Source: Casuarius casuarius
Lineage: Eukaryota; Chordata; Aves; Casuariiformes; Casuariidae
DNA length: 64,000 nucleotides
Assembly (NCBI GenBank): GCA_003342895.1
Contig: PTFA01000029.1
Span: forward strand, 2,293,951 to 2,357,950
Reading direction: 5' to 3'
Made by a program: the position numbers and the translations under genes. Positions 1 to 13,031 of this stretch are shown one piece after another. Under the pieces are notes generated by a model. The model had not been told where the DNA came from. It saw only the letters and a program-made list of their open reading frames with translations, and did not search any database. Each line of letters begins with the position of its first letter. The first letter of the stretch is position 1.

Positions 1-103
1 CTGGCAGTTTCTAAAACTTGGAATCTGAGGTCCATGTCAGCCAGCCGAATATCATGAACACTCAGCATCTGATCATGTCTGCTCAGCTGGGTCTCTAGAA
101 GGC
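1..103 (-). CDS. TRAF3: TRAF3 coding exon 12 (partial): start of TRAF-C / MATH domain
   Basis: The acceptor is TTTTCTAATAG before 103. The first two bases complete codon 378 (Ser with the A from exon 11), followed by LLETQLSRHDQMLSVHDIRL and on to FQVLETA at residue 411, plus two bases of the next codon at the window edge. In human this is the last exon. It codes the rest of the MATH domain, which binds PxQxT-type motifs of CD40, BAFF-R, MAVS adaptors and NIK. That part, the stop codon and the 3' UTR lie outside the window. Confidence 0.96.
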
Positions 104-1104
104 CTATTAGAAAATGGGAAGGATAGGTGTGAGAAAAATGCTTTTTCTAAAGATTGTAAAAAAAAAACAAACAGCCACCAATAGTGCTTTGGAAAACATT
201 TTCTTCCCCAAGAACCAGACCACATTTGGTCACTTTCAAAACAATTTTCACTGCTTATAGTTTGCCAACTGGTAATTAGGTTAACTGGGATTTTTACAAA
301 CATGGGTGTCAATTACACACACAGTAAAAGTTTCAAATATTCAAGTCATCTAAAATAAATATTGTTCTCATCATCAAGGAATATGACTATAGGGGCTTCC
401 ATTTTTTTGAGAAAAGGGTTAATAGCATTATCTGTAGATTATCATCATCATCAGTGCAGGCCTTAGAAGGGGTCCGAGATCCTACATAATCACTCTGAAA
501 TTCAGAAGCACCAAGGATTACTCAAAGAGATGCTGCATCTCATCTAAAGTTGATCATAACAGAAAATTCAAGCTAAGTATTATTCTGCATTATGTGATCA
601 CGTACTTAGTTTGGAGGGGGGGTTGTTTTTAATGTCTCCTTTCTCTTGCGTGAAAGGTAATACATTACTCTTTCTTCGCATGCTGGCCATGTTGGCCAAC
701 ATGCAATACAAAGAAGCAGATGCACTTGTAAGGCAGGTTTATCTTATACGATTTTATTTAAACGTTAAGTTCCTTGGCGTGATTGTTTGAACTCTTAAAT
801 ATGATCTACACTATCTTGACGAATTCCAGTTTTCACTTTGTTTGGCAAGCACTCAAACAGATCTCTCAGTATTCTTTGGATGAAACATTCCCCTCTGTAA
901 TAGTATCAAAACAGGTGGTTTCAGGTGGATAACCACATCATTAACAAAGGGATAACACACACTGTTTCCTATTCAAGAATCAGAAGGATTAACATTATTG
1001 CTGTTTCCACAGGAAAATCACAATGGGAGTGACATTCAAGAGATATCATCTCTCCTTTCACAGAGCTGCTGTGTAGTATTTCAGTCTATTGTGCTTACAC
1101 TTAC
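104..1104 (-). other. TRAF3: TRAF3 intron 11
   Basis: About 1.0 kb of AT-rich intron with no gene or repeat family that I recognise. It contains a 16-bp perfect palindrome (CATGTTGG / CCAACATG) at 688-703. Confidence 0.9.
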
Positions 1105-1279
1105 TTGTGTTTCGAGCTCCTTGCCCTGCAGTTTTATCAACGCTTTCCAGCTCAGTCACTCTGTTCTGGAGGGATTCTACGCTGCTCTTCATGCTGTCAG
1201 CCTCCTCCCAGTTCTGTCGGAAGGGGCGGATTTCTTTGTCCAGTTCTTTCAGTTTCTCTGCTTGACTGTCTATCACTCG
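1105..1279 (-). CDS. TRAF3: TRAF3 coding exon 11: distal coiled coil (TRAF-N)
   Basis: A 175-nt exon with 58 codons (residues 320-377) plus one base of codon 378. The donor is ACACAA followed by GTAAGT (GT at 1104-1103). The acceptor is CATAAAG before 1279: A at -3 and a pyrimidine run only further upstream, so it is a weak 3' splice site. The product RVIDSQAEKLKELDKEIRPF... is practically identical to human TRAF3 through the distal coiled coil and ends GARNT. The exon is out of phase (0 to 1), so skipping it would shift the frame and remove TRAF-C. Confidence 0.97.
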
Positions 1280-4200
1280 CTTTATGAAACAATAAATTAG
1301 AGTTAAAAGAAAAAAAAATCAAAATAACAAAAAGACAAATTATGCGAGTTAAACAAGGATTATATATTGATAACAAGATTTATTTCAAATATAAATAGGT
1401 TTCACCAAGGTCAAATATTTTAATAGCAAAAAGTCTTTAAAATTCAAAAGAATACGGATGGAATTAAAAACAGGGATTTTAAAAAATTTATGCAAACACT
1501 CCTGCAGAGCTATCCTCCTCTATTACATGGCCTTGGAGAAGTCTCTGGACATCTCAGCTTTCATCAGTTGCAAAAGAAAGTTTTAAATTAACTAAAAGCA
1601 TTGCTAAGCCCAAGTATTTATAAAACACTTGGGAAATAGTATTAGAGCACTGTCAGAATAATCAATACAGTTATTAAAAAAAATTGGTAATGTGCTCTTG
1701 CCTAAAAATAAAACAAAACAAAAAAACCTCCCACAAACTTTCAATGTAAGAAGAATATTCTAAATATCTCTGTATTGGTATTACAGGCTGGTATTTGTTG
1801 GATTTCATTCGCGAGTACTTAAGCAACATAGTATGGGCACAGCAATAACTTACCACAGTGTGAATCAAGTGGCTGCCCATGTGCATGTGTTTATCAAGGG
1901 GTAAAAGCAAAGTAACTTACCCCTCAGGAAACACGTTAGCACTCTTACACTCCACATGGAGCAGGAGCATGCACATGTGCAGATACAACAGCATTAGTAG
2001 CAGGCTGCAAGCTCACATAGTAATTTGAGCTTTAATAACAGCTTTGCATGCCCATATCCTTAGAAGCAGAAGTCCTAAAGAGTGCAAGTAGAACTAGTAC
2101 ATCTGACCCCTTAAGTACTTTTAAAATTCCCACCCTTGCTTCCTAAATCAACTAGACCATGCATCCCGAAGGTGCTTGCTGGATTTTGGAAAGCCATGAA
2201 ATATTACATCCAAGGAATATAGGAAGCCTACTGTTCCCTGAAAGGGGGATACTGCAAGCACCTCAGTACCTTATAAACATAAAGAACACCACATTCCCCA
2301 GTCTACTTCAAACTTGATGCAAGAAATACATAGTATTTTATATTGTCACAGCTAAGTTGGACTAGCAGGAATTTTAGCCAGAACCCCATGTTCAGTTGTG
2401 AAGTTCAAACGATAACAGAAATAGCAGAGACAAGAAACTACTTTTGCTACCAGCTACAGTTAAATTCCAAATCTAACTTCACAGTTTACATACAGTATCA
2501 TAGAGTGCACACAAATGTAAAAATGATTTTTCACTTTTAAAAAAAAGTAGCTCTTGAGTATAAAACAAGAAAATACAAAGTTATTTTGCACTTGCTTTCT
2601 GGTTAGGCATGTGAATTCAGTGTTCCCCACTGATGGGGAAAACCCTTCTGGCTCATGCAACCTTCACTTCCCCTTTTAGACATTTGCTTTTAATCATGTG
2701 GTTTCAGTTATACTGAAAGTCTGTAATGATTAACTGAAGGTTGTCAATTTGACAAGCCAACCAGCAAAATCATCATGTTCTAGGAGGGTTTTATTTTACT
2801 GTATCTCAAAACTACCTAATACAGCTAATTTCAAAATTAGCTATTTACTTCTATGTTGATGCTTTAAAACAAGATTTTTTATATATATTTAAACTGCTGT
2901 ATTATGACTTTGTGAAAGAAAGTTATATACTGAATCTGAAATACATGGGCTGTGGTCCTAGACATATCATTCATCAGCTACCAGTACATTCATACCCTCT
3001 TCTCTTGAATTGATGGTAATCAGAAAACAAAATAGAGGAACGTTGTTAGCTATACATATAAAATGGAACATAACATGGAGTGGCCTGAATCAACATCGTG
3101 AGAGCAAAGGCGCAAAATTTTGCCAGCAGTTTACAGTTAACATGCAAAAATAAGTGTAAGGCATGCCTAAATCTGATCTTTCCCTTCCACTCTCAGCAAA
3201 CAAACTCTCCAAGGCAGGAACAACAACATTGTTATGGGTTTGCACAGTGCCTCAGAGAGGCTCCAATTTCTAATGGGGACCTCTTGGCCCTAACACAGTA
3301 TCAAACACAATAAATAAATACATTTTTAGATGAATCAGGAAAGTGGTAAAGATGCAGAAGAACTGTAAGCTATTTTTCTTCCGGGAGAAAGTTTTCTGAG
3401 AGCTGTTACTAGGAGCCAACTCCTCTCCACCAACCTGTATGCAATACTCTATTTCTGTACACACATAACTTATTTTGTTTTTTAGCTTGTTGTCAGCAAA
3501 TGTGTAATATTTTATCTCCTATAACTCTTCATGATAAGTCAAGAGATACACAATCATCAGAAATAGATCTATATTCCACTTCTGGAAAGCACTAGGATTT
3601 CTATCTTTTTACCCAACAGGGATTCAGAGGAGTCTTATGCTGGAAGATACTGATGTACTTAATCTGAATTTAATGCAGCAGTGGAGAATTTCACTCTCTC
3701 TAATTACGCCATTAGAAAGCACACAGATGTTTCACACTGTACTCATAAATTTTCAAGTAGATATCAATTTTCTGCATGGACTTTCTATTCCAGCAACTGA
3801 TCTCTCTATATCATTAATCCACAGAGTTGTATGTCTGGTAAGCAATTCAGAGTTCTTCTGTATGTTGATTTTCATCTGGTTTTTGTTTTTTCAGTAAACT
3901 ATTTCCAGAATTTTAGCACTATTTATTAATAAAAGAACATAGCAAATTTCATAAGGAATTAAAGAAAGCTATATTTGCAGTTATCCATCTTTTAGATGTT
4001 CATAGCAGACCTTTCCATTGCAACTGCCATAGCAAAACTGAAAAGCAAAGGAAAGGAATTAAAGGTGCTACTTGACTGGAGAAATGAATTGTGCATCCTC
4101 CTTCTGTGAAGGAATTTATTATCTGTCTAATCATTTTATATTCATAAGGTCATTGCTTCTTTTGTCTGAAGTATTACATGTCCACACTCAGCTTACAACT

Positions 4201-6392
4201 TGGCTTGCTAGAATGCTTCCACGTACTCCTAAGAGACTGGATACTGGTGTGAAAGTTCCTTTCCACCAGACATCAAATCGAGAAAATATCACATGCCCTC
4301 TTGGTAAAGCTACTGGAAATGAGACAGAGAAAGCAGTAACACTTTCCTTGGAGACTAGTATATATAAAATTAGCTTGATCTGAAGGCTGAGGTTCCTGCC
4401 AGTGCCCAGACACCTTTGATGCTTTTACACTAGTTGCACTAAAACATCTCACAGTGCAGATGATGCCAATTGTGCTCAGTGAAACAGTTGTTCCCAAGCC
4501 AAAGAAGGTCGCATGACAACTATTATTGAACCTGTATTGGAAATTACTAGCATGCACAGGACTTGGAAACTAAGCAAATAATACCTGTAGGTCTACACTG
4601 GAAGTATCTATGGCTCTGGCATAGCCATGGCTGCTCAACACAGTCCGGAAAAATAACGTTTCACGAGAAGTAACTAATTCTTTCAACTCCTAGTGGGCAA
4701 CAGAAGGAGGCTAATCAAATTGCCCAAGGAAAAACAAATTGAGGTGCATCTCCAGAATGCCCTGAACAACCTAACTGAACCAGGAAGTTCCAGTAAGCAG
4801 ATGGAATCAGGTTGAAACAGCTCTAAAACACAGTTCGGCTTAAAATAACTAAACTAAAATAGCTGTCGAGAAGCAGTAATGAGGAGGAGAGAGAGAAAAT
4901 AAAATAAAACAAAAACCCCAAATACCCTCTCCACTACTTGTTACAGCCAAAATGCCACCTGTTGGAATCTGCCAACCTTTTTTTTTTTTATTATTACTTT
5001 TTCTTCCTGAACACAAACCATTTGAAAATTTATTCTGGTTATATTCTTACAGCTTGGGCAAATCAGAGACATTGCAATTGGTTGTCAAGACAATCATGAA
5101 AAACTTTGCTCTACTTTTCTCCATTTCCTTTCTCACCACAGATTGTTGAGAGAGGATGTGTAAAAAGCCACTTTCACATATTAACTTACCTCCTGGTAGA
5201 TTCCATCAGCAATACCAAGAATTACAAGATTTACCTTCGCAGTGTCAGAATGCATTATTGTAAGCATTCAGCCATATCCTAAACGATCATCAGACCAAAT
5301 AACAATGACTAAGGAGTGCTAGACTGGTTACTATGTGGACAGAAGATGGCAAGAACTAAGTGTAACTTGCAAACTTGCAGGTTTTCTTATAAACCAACAT
5401 TGAGGGTTTCATGGCTCTGAGCTCTTGCATATGCTACCCTCTGAATTTCAGCCATACGCTAGTTTGGATACTTAAACCTTTCTCAAGTATCAAATTTTTT
5501 TTGTCTACTATTAAGTAAACAAGATACTCTTATTTACATTCCTTTAAGGTGGATGCTAAAACAGATATCTGGTATTCTAGCAGTAGACATGCTATAATGT
5601 GTAAATGATGCCTTCACAACAGTTTGCCAAATGTCTCCTGAGATTTACCTAATTGTGGTTAATATCATGCAAGATAACGCAAATTCCCAGCATCCACATT
5701 CCAAGTCAGCTCTGAATGCAAAGCAAAGTGTTTCATCTTGGGCTAAGCACTGTGCTAGAGCATTCACAGGACTTTTGGTGTGATGCTGGCTTGTGGCCAG
5801 GCAATTCAGAGCACGAAATGAAACTCAGACCTACTGGCGAAAGAATATATAGACACATTTTCCTCAGAAGGCTCAAAGACAAGAAACAAGGATTTTAAAA
5901 AGTATGTTCAAATGCATTGCACTGGGTTTAGATCAATTCCACACCAGTCTTTTCACCCATGATTAATGTTCTTTAATATACCAGCAAGTAGTAAAGAAAT
6001 ATACAATAAATATACTAACAGTTTTAAGGGGCCTAATACTTTCCTCCAATTTGGCAGTAGATCCTCAAGCAAACTTTTTTTTTTTAAAACTAGAGGAAAA
6101 AAATAATGATGATGATTCTTCAGGTGATATTTGTAATTTTGCTTTTAATTTTTTCCTTTTTTAAACAAATCATCTTGTTTTAACATGGGATAGAAAACTG
6201 CAATGTTTTAGCAAAGTATTTTACTCCAACAAACATGGCAAACCAGGTACTGACCAGAAGAAAAAATTTCAGAATTACCTTTGTAATAATGTAGACTCTC
6301 CCCCCTTAGAACACCTCACTTCAAAAGTGCACAGGCATAGAACAGAAGCTACTACCATTTCTGCTTTAATGGGGTGATTCTAAATTTCTTAC
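1280..6392 (-). other. TRAF3: TRAF3 intron 10
   Basis: About 5.1 kb. It holds a probable ancient repeat tail at about 3225-3325 and short T and A tracts. The open frames on both strands are short, unconserved in appearance and full of low-complexity residues. Nothing else is recognisable. Confidence 0.9.
3225..3325 (+). repeat. Probable 3' tail of an ancient amniote interspersed repeat
   Basis: The run from TTTGCACAGTGCCT through AATGGGGACCTCTTGGC to ACAATAAATAAATA resembles a tail seen in many reptile and bird genomes: a 'GTACAGTGCCTAGCACAATGGGG' type start, then 'TACAAATAATAAATA' type A/T-rich ends. It is heavily diverged. The family name is not certain, and recognition is from general memory of the pattern. 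Confidence 0.4.
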
Positions 6393-6533
6393 CTGTAAAT
6401 GAAGTATTTTAGATTCATTATTCCGCAGCATTTCCTTCTGTCTTTCAATTTCTATTTCAAAGCTACAAATCTGATTATGTAAAGTTTGTATACTCTTGTT
6501 CTTTTCCAAACTTTCATTCTGGAGCAAGGCCAC
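6393..6533 (-). CDS. TRAF3: TRAF3 coding exon 10: coiled coil (TRAF-N)
   Basis: A 141-nt exon, 47 codons, residues 273-319, phase 0 at both ends. The acceptor is TTTTTTCCAG before 6533 and the donor is TTACAG followed by GTAAGA (GT at 6392-6391). The product is rich in Glu, Lys, Gln and Leu with heptad-spaced hydrophobics. It contains QICSFEIEIERQKEMLRNNE, a block nearly invariant in TRAF3. It forms the central coiled coil that drives homotrimers and mixed trimers with TRAF5. Confidence 0.97.
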
Positions 6534-7940
6534 CTGGAAAAAATTCTACAATTACTCCTGCCAATGTTTATTAAAAATACCTACAACTTCAATATTTTTA
6601 AGCTATCTTACATATATGATTGAGATGAGATCCTAGTAAAATCTCTCTCCATGTCTTGTTAGGAAGAAGAAAAAAAAAAAAAAGGCTTCTGATAGCTACT
6701 TTTCCACTTCCAAAGAGTGGTATTGGTACAATTTAGGCTAATAAAGGAGCAGTTGGGATACACAAACAGCAATAAAACTTATGTCTAAGCATAATTTTTC
6801 GTTTATCCATTCTGCTGTTTTATCGTTTGGATTCCTGGTTTCAGCTTACTAACTTAGGACTGGCTTGGTGTTTGGAGGAAACGACCCATTTAGTTCTAGA
6901 TTCGTGTTAAGAACCTGAGCCCTGCACAGACAGCAATGCCAGAGAAGAGCTGAAAAGCTAGCCAAGAGAAAGAAACATTAATCTTCCCCACCTACTCCAA
7001 TCTATTCTTATCTATAGCAAATTTAAATAAACATGGCATCTGCATGGGATTGGCTTGGCTTCACAGAATGTGATGGTGATGAAAACTACTGAGATGAGGT
7101 AATACAGAAGGGATCTATGCATCTGAAGGAAAATCCAACGGTGTCTCCTAGTAGAGAATGACTAAAGAGCTAGAGATGCAGACTGCACATTATATTCTCT
7201 CTCTGTATAGACATTTTATGAATCTATTCATTAGTGACTCATTCTGATTTTAAAACATGAGCCTTGTTACAAGAATATCATACAATATATGTCTTGGGAG
7301 ATGAAAGTAATACAGTAAATATTCTCTGTCACTACAGATACGCCCTATTTTGTGCTCTGCTCATTAATGTGGTTGGGGGGGAGTTGTTTTATGCTTTTTT
7401 TAATTTTAATTTCATTTTCTTCAGGCAAGATTATCCAGCTGCAAAATTATAGAAAATAAGACACAAACATCCAACCCAAATTAAATTTAGACATGGCCTG
7501 ACTGATTAGATCGAAAGCTAGATCTTTAGATGGTTAAGAAGCAGCACTACTTTTGATCCAATAAAACATTTTGAAAACATTTAACATTAAGATCAATTAT
7601 TTGGTTGCTTCACATCCCAGAAGAATCTAATCCACCTCAACACAGTTGCTACGGTTTATGAGGTCAAGTAATTTTTACTTCCAATGAGGATACCCCTGTG
7701 GTAGTCCACCATGTTGGCTGTTCCTCTAGTCTGACGTAACTGTATTACTTGCATGTCACTGCATTCCTACACCCAAGAAGCTAGCCTGCTATATATAATG
7801 GTTCCCCATACTAGCCCAAACTGGACAAAGAAGGATTGCCAAAGGCCTGCAAGACATTCAGCATGTTCACTGGACAGAAGCCCAAAAATATACAGAGACC
7901 ATTCTTCATATGTATATATCTAATTTTCAATATAGTAGAG

Positions 7941-7983
7941 TATGTGTGTGTATATATATGTACACATACACACACACATATAT
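7941..7983. repeat. TG/TA/CA alternating microsatellite with inverted symmetry
   Basis: TATGTGTGTG-TATATATATG is followed by TACACATACACACACACATA. This alternating purine-pyrimidine tract is roughly self-complementary, so it can form a hairpin or cruciform and left-handed DNA. Its length is probably polymorphic. Confidence 0.85.
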
Positions 7984-9941
7984 TAGTTGCTCATTTTATA
8001 TATGAAAAACTAGCAGAAGAGGCTCTCAGAAATGAGCCAAAGCTAATTTTGCCAGCACAGAGAGAGAAACAATCCTGATGCTTAAGGAATACACGCCTAG
8101 ATACTGGAGATGATTTTCAAGAACAAGTAGAAATCTAAACTAGTACCCTGCCTCTCACATACTTCAGATCTGCTGGGTAGCTACTTTAATTTTGTATCCT
8201 CCTTTTCCTTACTGAATCAGAGTTATTTAGTTAATTGTGATCTTTACATTCTTCTTCTCTCATTGTTTCCTCCCCAGGCCTCCTAATTATAAGGCAGTTG
8301 CACTTTGTGTCAGTAGCATTACATTTCCATTTTTGTACAAGTTACAATATGTGGGCCTGTCTTGTACTGAGATTTTCCACACAGTTTTACAGAACACAAG
8401 AGAAATTGTATTATGTCCTGCAGTCCTTAGTAATACAGAACTGCCATTGCTAACTCAGTAATTGTAGTACAGTGGTAATTTGTGAATAAGAAATCTTTAA
8501 CATTAAATAAATATAGTTTCCTAATTGTATTTGGCATAAGTCTTTGAATTTGAGTTAATTTTAAGCTAAAAAACAGCATAAGGTAAACACAGCATCTATT
8601 TGCAAACTGCATCATGAATCGGATTCCTTTACTCCCTTCTCATATCTGAAATACTAAGTATAAGATAAATGTGTTCTTATTCAGCTGTTTTTCAAATCAA
8701 GCTATTATGTACTGTTGCCTTATTGCTTACTAAAAAAGAATGAAAAACCCTTGTATGACGCAAAGAATTGGATTAAAACAGACAAGCCCCATGTTTAAGT
8801 CATACATTAAAAGGCAAAAACATTTTATACCAGATTTCTCTAAGGATGGGACGAGGACACAAAATTAGGATCAAATCATTACTTCCAGCATCACAAAATC
8901 TGTGGGAGTTCAGACTCCCGGAGTGAACAAAGCACCAAATTTTAATTCACCCCCCAGAAAGTTTTGATTCAAGGTTTTAAGTCTGACCTCCTCTTACTCC
9001 TTTTTGTCAACAGTACCATTCAAAGACAAAACTCCTAACTTAGCACAAGCTTTGCAGCTCTGAAGACTTCAGTTTGCATACTCTGCAAACACTGTTAAAG
9101 AACACTTTGACTGGGAGAAGGCAACTTCTCCTTTCCCCTCCATACAAATCAAGTTGAGTGTCTCTACTGAAATCTTGACCCTGCCAAAACCAGTGACAAG
9201 ACTTCCACTGACTAAAAATGGGGCCAAGACTTCAGTGATAATCATCAGCTAAGTCAACTTTGAACTATGTTCCTGCAGTGCATTGATCAATTTTTATCTC
9301 GAAGAAGAGAACAATGAAGTTACAAATCATTTTACTACCCTTCTCTAGCATAAAGTCACTGACATATGATATGTGGTTAGCTATTCTTGTAACTTGGCAC
9401 TGTCCTGGGATTTCCAATGATTCAACTCTTTATTATGAATAGGAAGAAGTCTACAAAGCAGGAAGTGAAAAGAAAAAAAGGGGGGAGGGAGGCAAACAAA
9501 CAATGATAAGCAATTACGTCCTAAAAGGATGTTTAAAAAAAAAACCCTGAGCATGTAAGATGTAGCAAAGTGTTTATTCTCTTAGCCCTATGAAAGACAA
9601 ACACAGAACTGCTGAGCATTTTTAAATGATAAAGCACCTCTCAGGACACTGACAAAAGGCAGAAAATGATCTATACTAGAAGTCAAAGGGAACACATTTT
9701 TTTCCTAATGATACAGTTTAAATCAGATTAATGAAAAAAAGAACTAAGGATATGAATTTGTATGTGTTAAAACCAAGGAGTATACAGTTCCTCTATTATC
9801 ACAGAGATTTAAGTGCAAAAGCAAACCGAAATATTGTTAGTGGTCAAACTAAAACTTATATACATAGTAAAAACTGTATCTGAATAAAACTACCCTAGAC
9901 TTCTCCCAAATTCAACAGACTGTTTCCTACTGGGGCTTCAA

Positions 9942-9944
<3 letters not shown>

Positions 9945-9981
<37 letters not shown>
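9945..9981. repeat. Poly(A) homopolymer, 37 bases
   Basis: Uninterrupted run of A. An AATAAA lies about 60 bases before it, but the sequence in front does not look like a retrocopied mRNA and no target-site duplication is evident. It is best treated as a simple repeat. Confidence 0.9.
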
Positions 9982-9982
<1 letters not shown>

Positions 9983-11140
9983 CAGTCCATGGACCAAGGT
10001 GCTTGGGACACCATCGTATTTTGCTCTTCCTGTTAACTTCTACATTAGAACTATATTTCTGTGGCTGCAGGACCTTGCTGAAAATCCATGGGACACAGAT
10101 CACTGTGGTGGGCCAACAGGGAATATGCTTTCCAGACAGGGCTTGCTGAACTCTAGCTAGCGATCTGCTGTGAGAGGACAGAAGTCACAAGCCATATATA
10201 CCCAAATCATCACTGAGCTCACACGGGGACCTTGACTCTTACTGAATTGCCCAACTCACTCTAGAAAAACCTGAAGAGGCTCCTAACTCATCTGCCTGCC
10301 TTTGTAGCACGGTTGTAGCAATTCTGTGGGCTATTCCCCCCCCCAAATTAAAAGAATTATTTTAATGGCTATTTAAAGCAATAAGCTCTTTCAAAAGATT
10401 TAAGATAAGTGATTTGTTCTGAAGCTTTATATTTTAAATTTTAAGTCTTTCATTTTATTTGGAAAACATAAGGTTAAGTCATTTAAACTATTCACAAGAT
10501 TGTAGCTGTTACTGATGTGATCTCCAGCATCTCCCAAATCCCAAACATATTCTAATATTCCTTGGAGTGCCAAGGAAGCACTGCAACATGAATTTCATGC
10601 TGGTCCAGCAATAAAGCAGGAATCAGCATGCCTAAGAATTACAGTGTGTCCAATTTAATCAACCTTTGCAGGTCATTAAGTTTGGAGAGTGATAATGAAA
10701 GTAAATAAAGAAAACAACTGGTTTATTGCATGGCATTCCTAATAATCTTATCCCCAGAAAAATACTGAGGTAACAAAAATACAGGTCATAGCACTGCCAT
10801 GGCTTCCTGAACCCTTGCTTTCATAAGGCGGCAGCTTGGAGACAAAATTTAATATAGGACAATTTATCTGTGTAAACAGACTACTATTAAGTTACCAATC
10901 AGGATAATTGAATATGAAGTTGTGAAGCCAAGTTTCTCACAGCATTTTATTATAATAAAGGTACAGTTATGCTAGGTGACTTGGTTACTTTGGATCCTTC
11001 TGGTGCTTTAGCTGTACTTTTGAACAGCTGTTAGACCAAAAAAAAAAAAAAAAAGAAAAGAAAAAAAAAAGGCACTTCCTCCAGTACTTCAATATGATTT
11101 AAAGAAATCAATGAAAATTAGAAGTGAGTAGAAGATATAC

Positions 11141-11233
11141 CTTATTTTCTAGAGCATTGCTCCACTCTTTCAATAAGTTAACATGCTGCACTGCTGAGCT
11201 GGCTTCATGTGCTTTAATTTGTTGGTTTGTTCC
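11141..11233 (-). CDS. TRAF3: TRAF3 coding exon 9: last zinc-finger residue and entry to the coiled coil
   Basis: A 93-nt exon, 31 codons, residues 242-272, phase 0 at both ends. The acceptor is GTTGTCACAG before 11233 and the donor is AATAAG followed by GTATAT (GT at 11140-11139). It begins GTNQQIKAHEAS, with H250 as the probable final ligand of the last zinc finger. It then passes through VQHVNLLKEWSNALENK, where hydrophobic residues at heptad spacing start the TRAF-N coiled coil used for trimerisation. Confidence 0.96.
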
Positions 11234-13031
11234 CTGTGACAACAAAGAATTTATACATTTTAGCCAATTCCACTTCTTTTAAACCTACAAAGAAAGAGTA
11301 TATCAAGACATCGAACCAACACTACATATTTTGGTTCACGGATGCATGTTGGAGAAATGTAGAGAGAAGGCAAATCTACTTGGGAATTTACAGAAGTCAG
11401 GAATACATTTAATACAGCAAGTGTTTTATTCAACTGCCATATATCTCCATCCAATGCACTCAACACATCAGAGATGACATAGATTAATAGATTTACAAAG
11501 TGAATTGTATTTTAGAGCCTTCTGGGTAGCTTTGCACTAAATAAATTACAATAAAACTCTTGAGTCATAAAAAAAACCTAAAATGTCCAATTCCCCAAAT
11601 CATAATTTAAACTTGTGTTGTATTTCATAAACAGCTTCATAAGCACTAAATTTCCCCTCAGTTGAGTATTAAAGAAAAGTATTCAAGATAAATTTATCAT
11701 CACTGGAAACTGCCAGCTTTATAAACTACTTGGAGAGATACTACAATGACTAGTTTGTCATCCTAAGATACCATGATTGCTCTGTGATATTCTGATATGC
11801 TGCCTCTGCACAACCTATAAATGCTGTTACAAATAACCACTATATAAAGAGTTTACAGAACACACATAGATCATATACAGAGTACATAAGATGCAGACCA
11901 TATCACTTTATTTGTATTGTGTTGCATTATACCTTTCTTCAGTAAGTGTTTTGCAATGCAGTATACATTAGCTTCAATGATAGATATGCTGCAAAGCAAC
12001 TGAAAGGATTTCAATGATCGTCAAGGTATGTACTCTATATAAAATACTAAAAATATATATGTGGATATATGTACATATATGCACACATATACATACATAA
12101 AATGAATGGCAATACATAAGACATAACAGTGGGCAGGGTTATAGTATTGATCAGTTCTACCTCTAAGAGCATTACTGTACTGTCAATATTTAAAGGGATG
12201 AATGCTCATTGTTTAAGAAACTGGAAATACCTGCAGGAAGTAGTTTATTGAGAAGTGTTGCTACTTATAGTTCTTTCTCTTTAAGTTATCGTGGCCTTTC
12301 AAATGAACGACACCATCTGATAAACTCCATTTTTTCCTGTCAGGACTTTCTAAAATTTACTGAACAATCCCTTCATTATACAAGCATCAGAATTCCCTAA
12401 GATACAGGTATAGGAAGTAGAATATTGTAAGAGAATGGAATAATACTCCTGAAACTAAACTGCAGGGCTTGGCTTTATTTTATTTTTTAGAACACCACAG
12501 TGATTGCCAGGATTAAAACCTATGATTTTGATAAATTTGGTGCTATGCTTTTATTACACAACTATGTGCACACAGACACGAATGCACATAAAAATACATG
12601 TTTTTAAGTGGGCAAACCTATGTTTAATCTTAATAAAAATATTAAGACACACAAACGAGAGAAAATATAAACATACTTAGCTCAAGAAAATAAATACTTT
12701 TATAGCAATAACTGAAGCTACTAGACTATTTTCTGAAGAACAAAAGTGACTTTCCCCTTATTCTAAGTAAAAAAGTTCTTTGCATATATCATCTTCCTAT
12801 TTCTACAAGATGCACCTAATAATTGAACTCCCAAAGCATTGCAGGAATGTGTGGGCCTTTTATATTGTCTCTTTTTGAAGTGCAAAACCAAACATCTGCT
12901 GCATAATCACTTGCGAAACTGGATAACTTTTTCTTAACCAAGACTAGAGAAGTCCAGAACTTTCATGTCAAAGTGTTAAGTTCTATTTGCAGAATTTCAT
13001 CAACTGGGAAGTATAATTGTTATATACTGAC
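11234..13031 (-). other. TRAF3: TRAF3 intron 8
   Basis: About 1.8 kb, AT-rich, with a TATATG/ACATAT-rich stretch near 12050-12100. No gene or known transposon was recognised. Confidence 0.9.

Larger units (their letters stand above)
6534..11140 (-). other. TRAF3: TRAF3 intron 9
   Basis: About 4.6 kb, AT-rich. It contains a TG/TA/CA microsatellite near 7941-7983, a 37-base A tract at 9945-9981 and a second A-rich tract near 11038-11070. No gene or transposon was recognised. Confidence 0.9.

Noticed and set aside
9880..9981. Processed pseudogene suggested by AATAAA followed by a 37-base A tract
   Set aside because: The AATAAA-to-tail distance is about 60 bases, the upstream sequence shows no gene similarity and no target-site duplication is visible. 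Simple repeat preferred.
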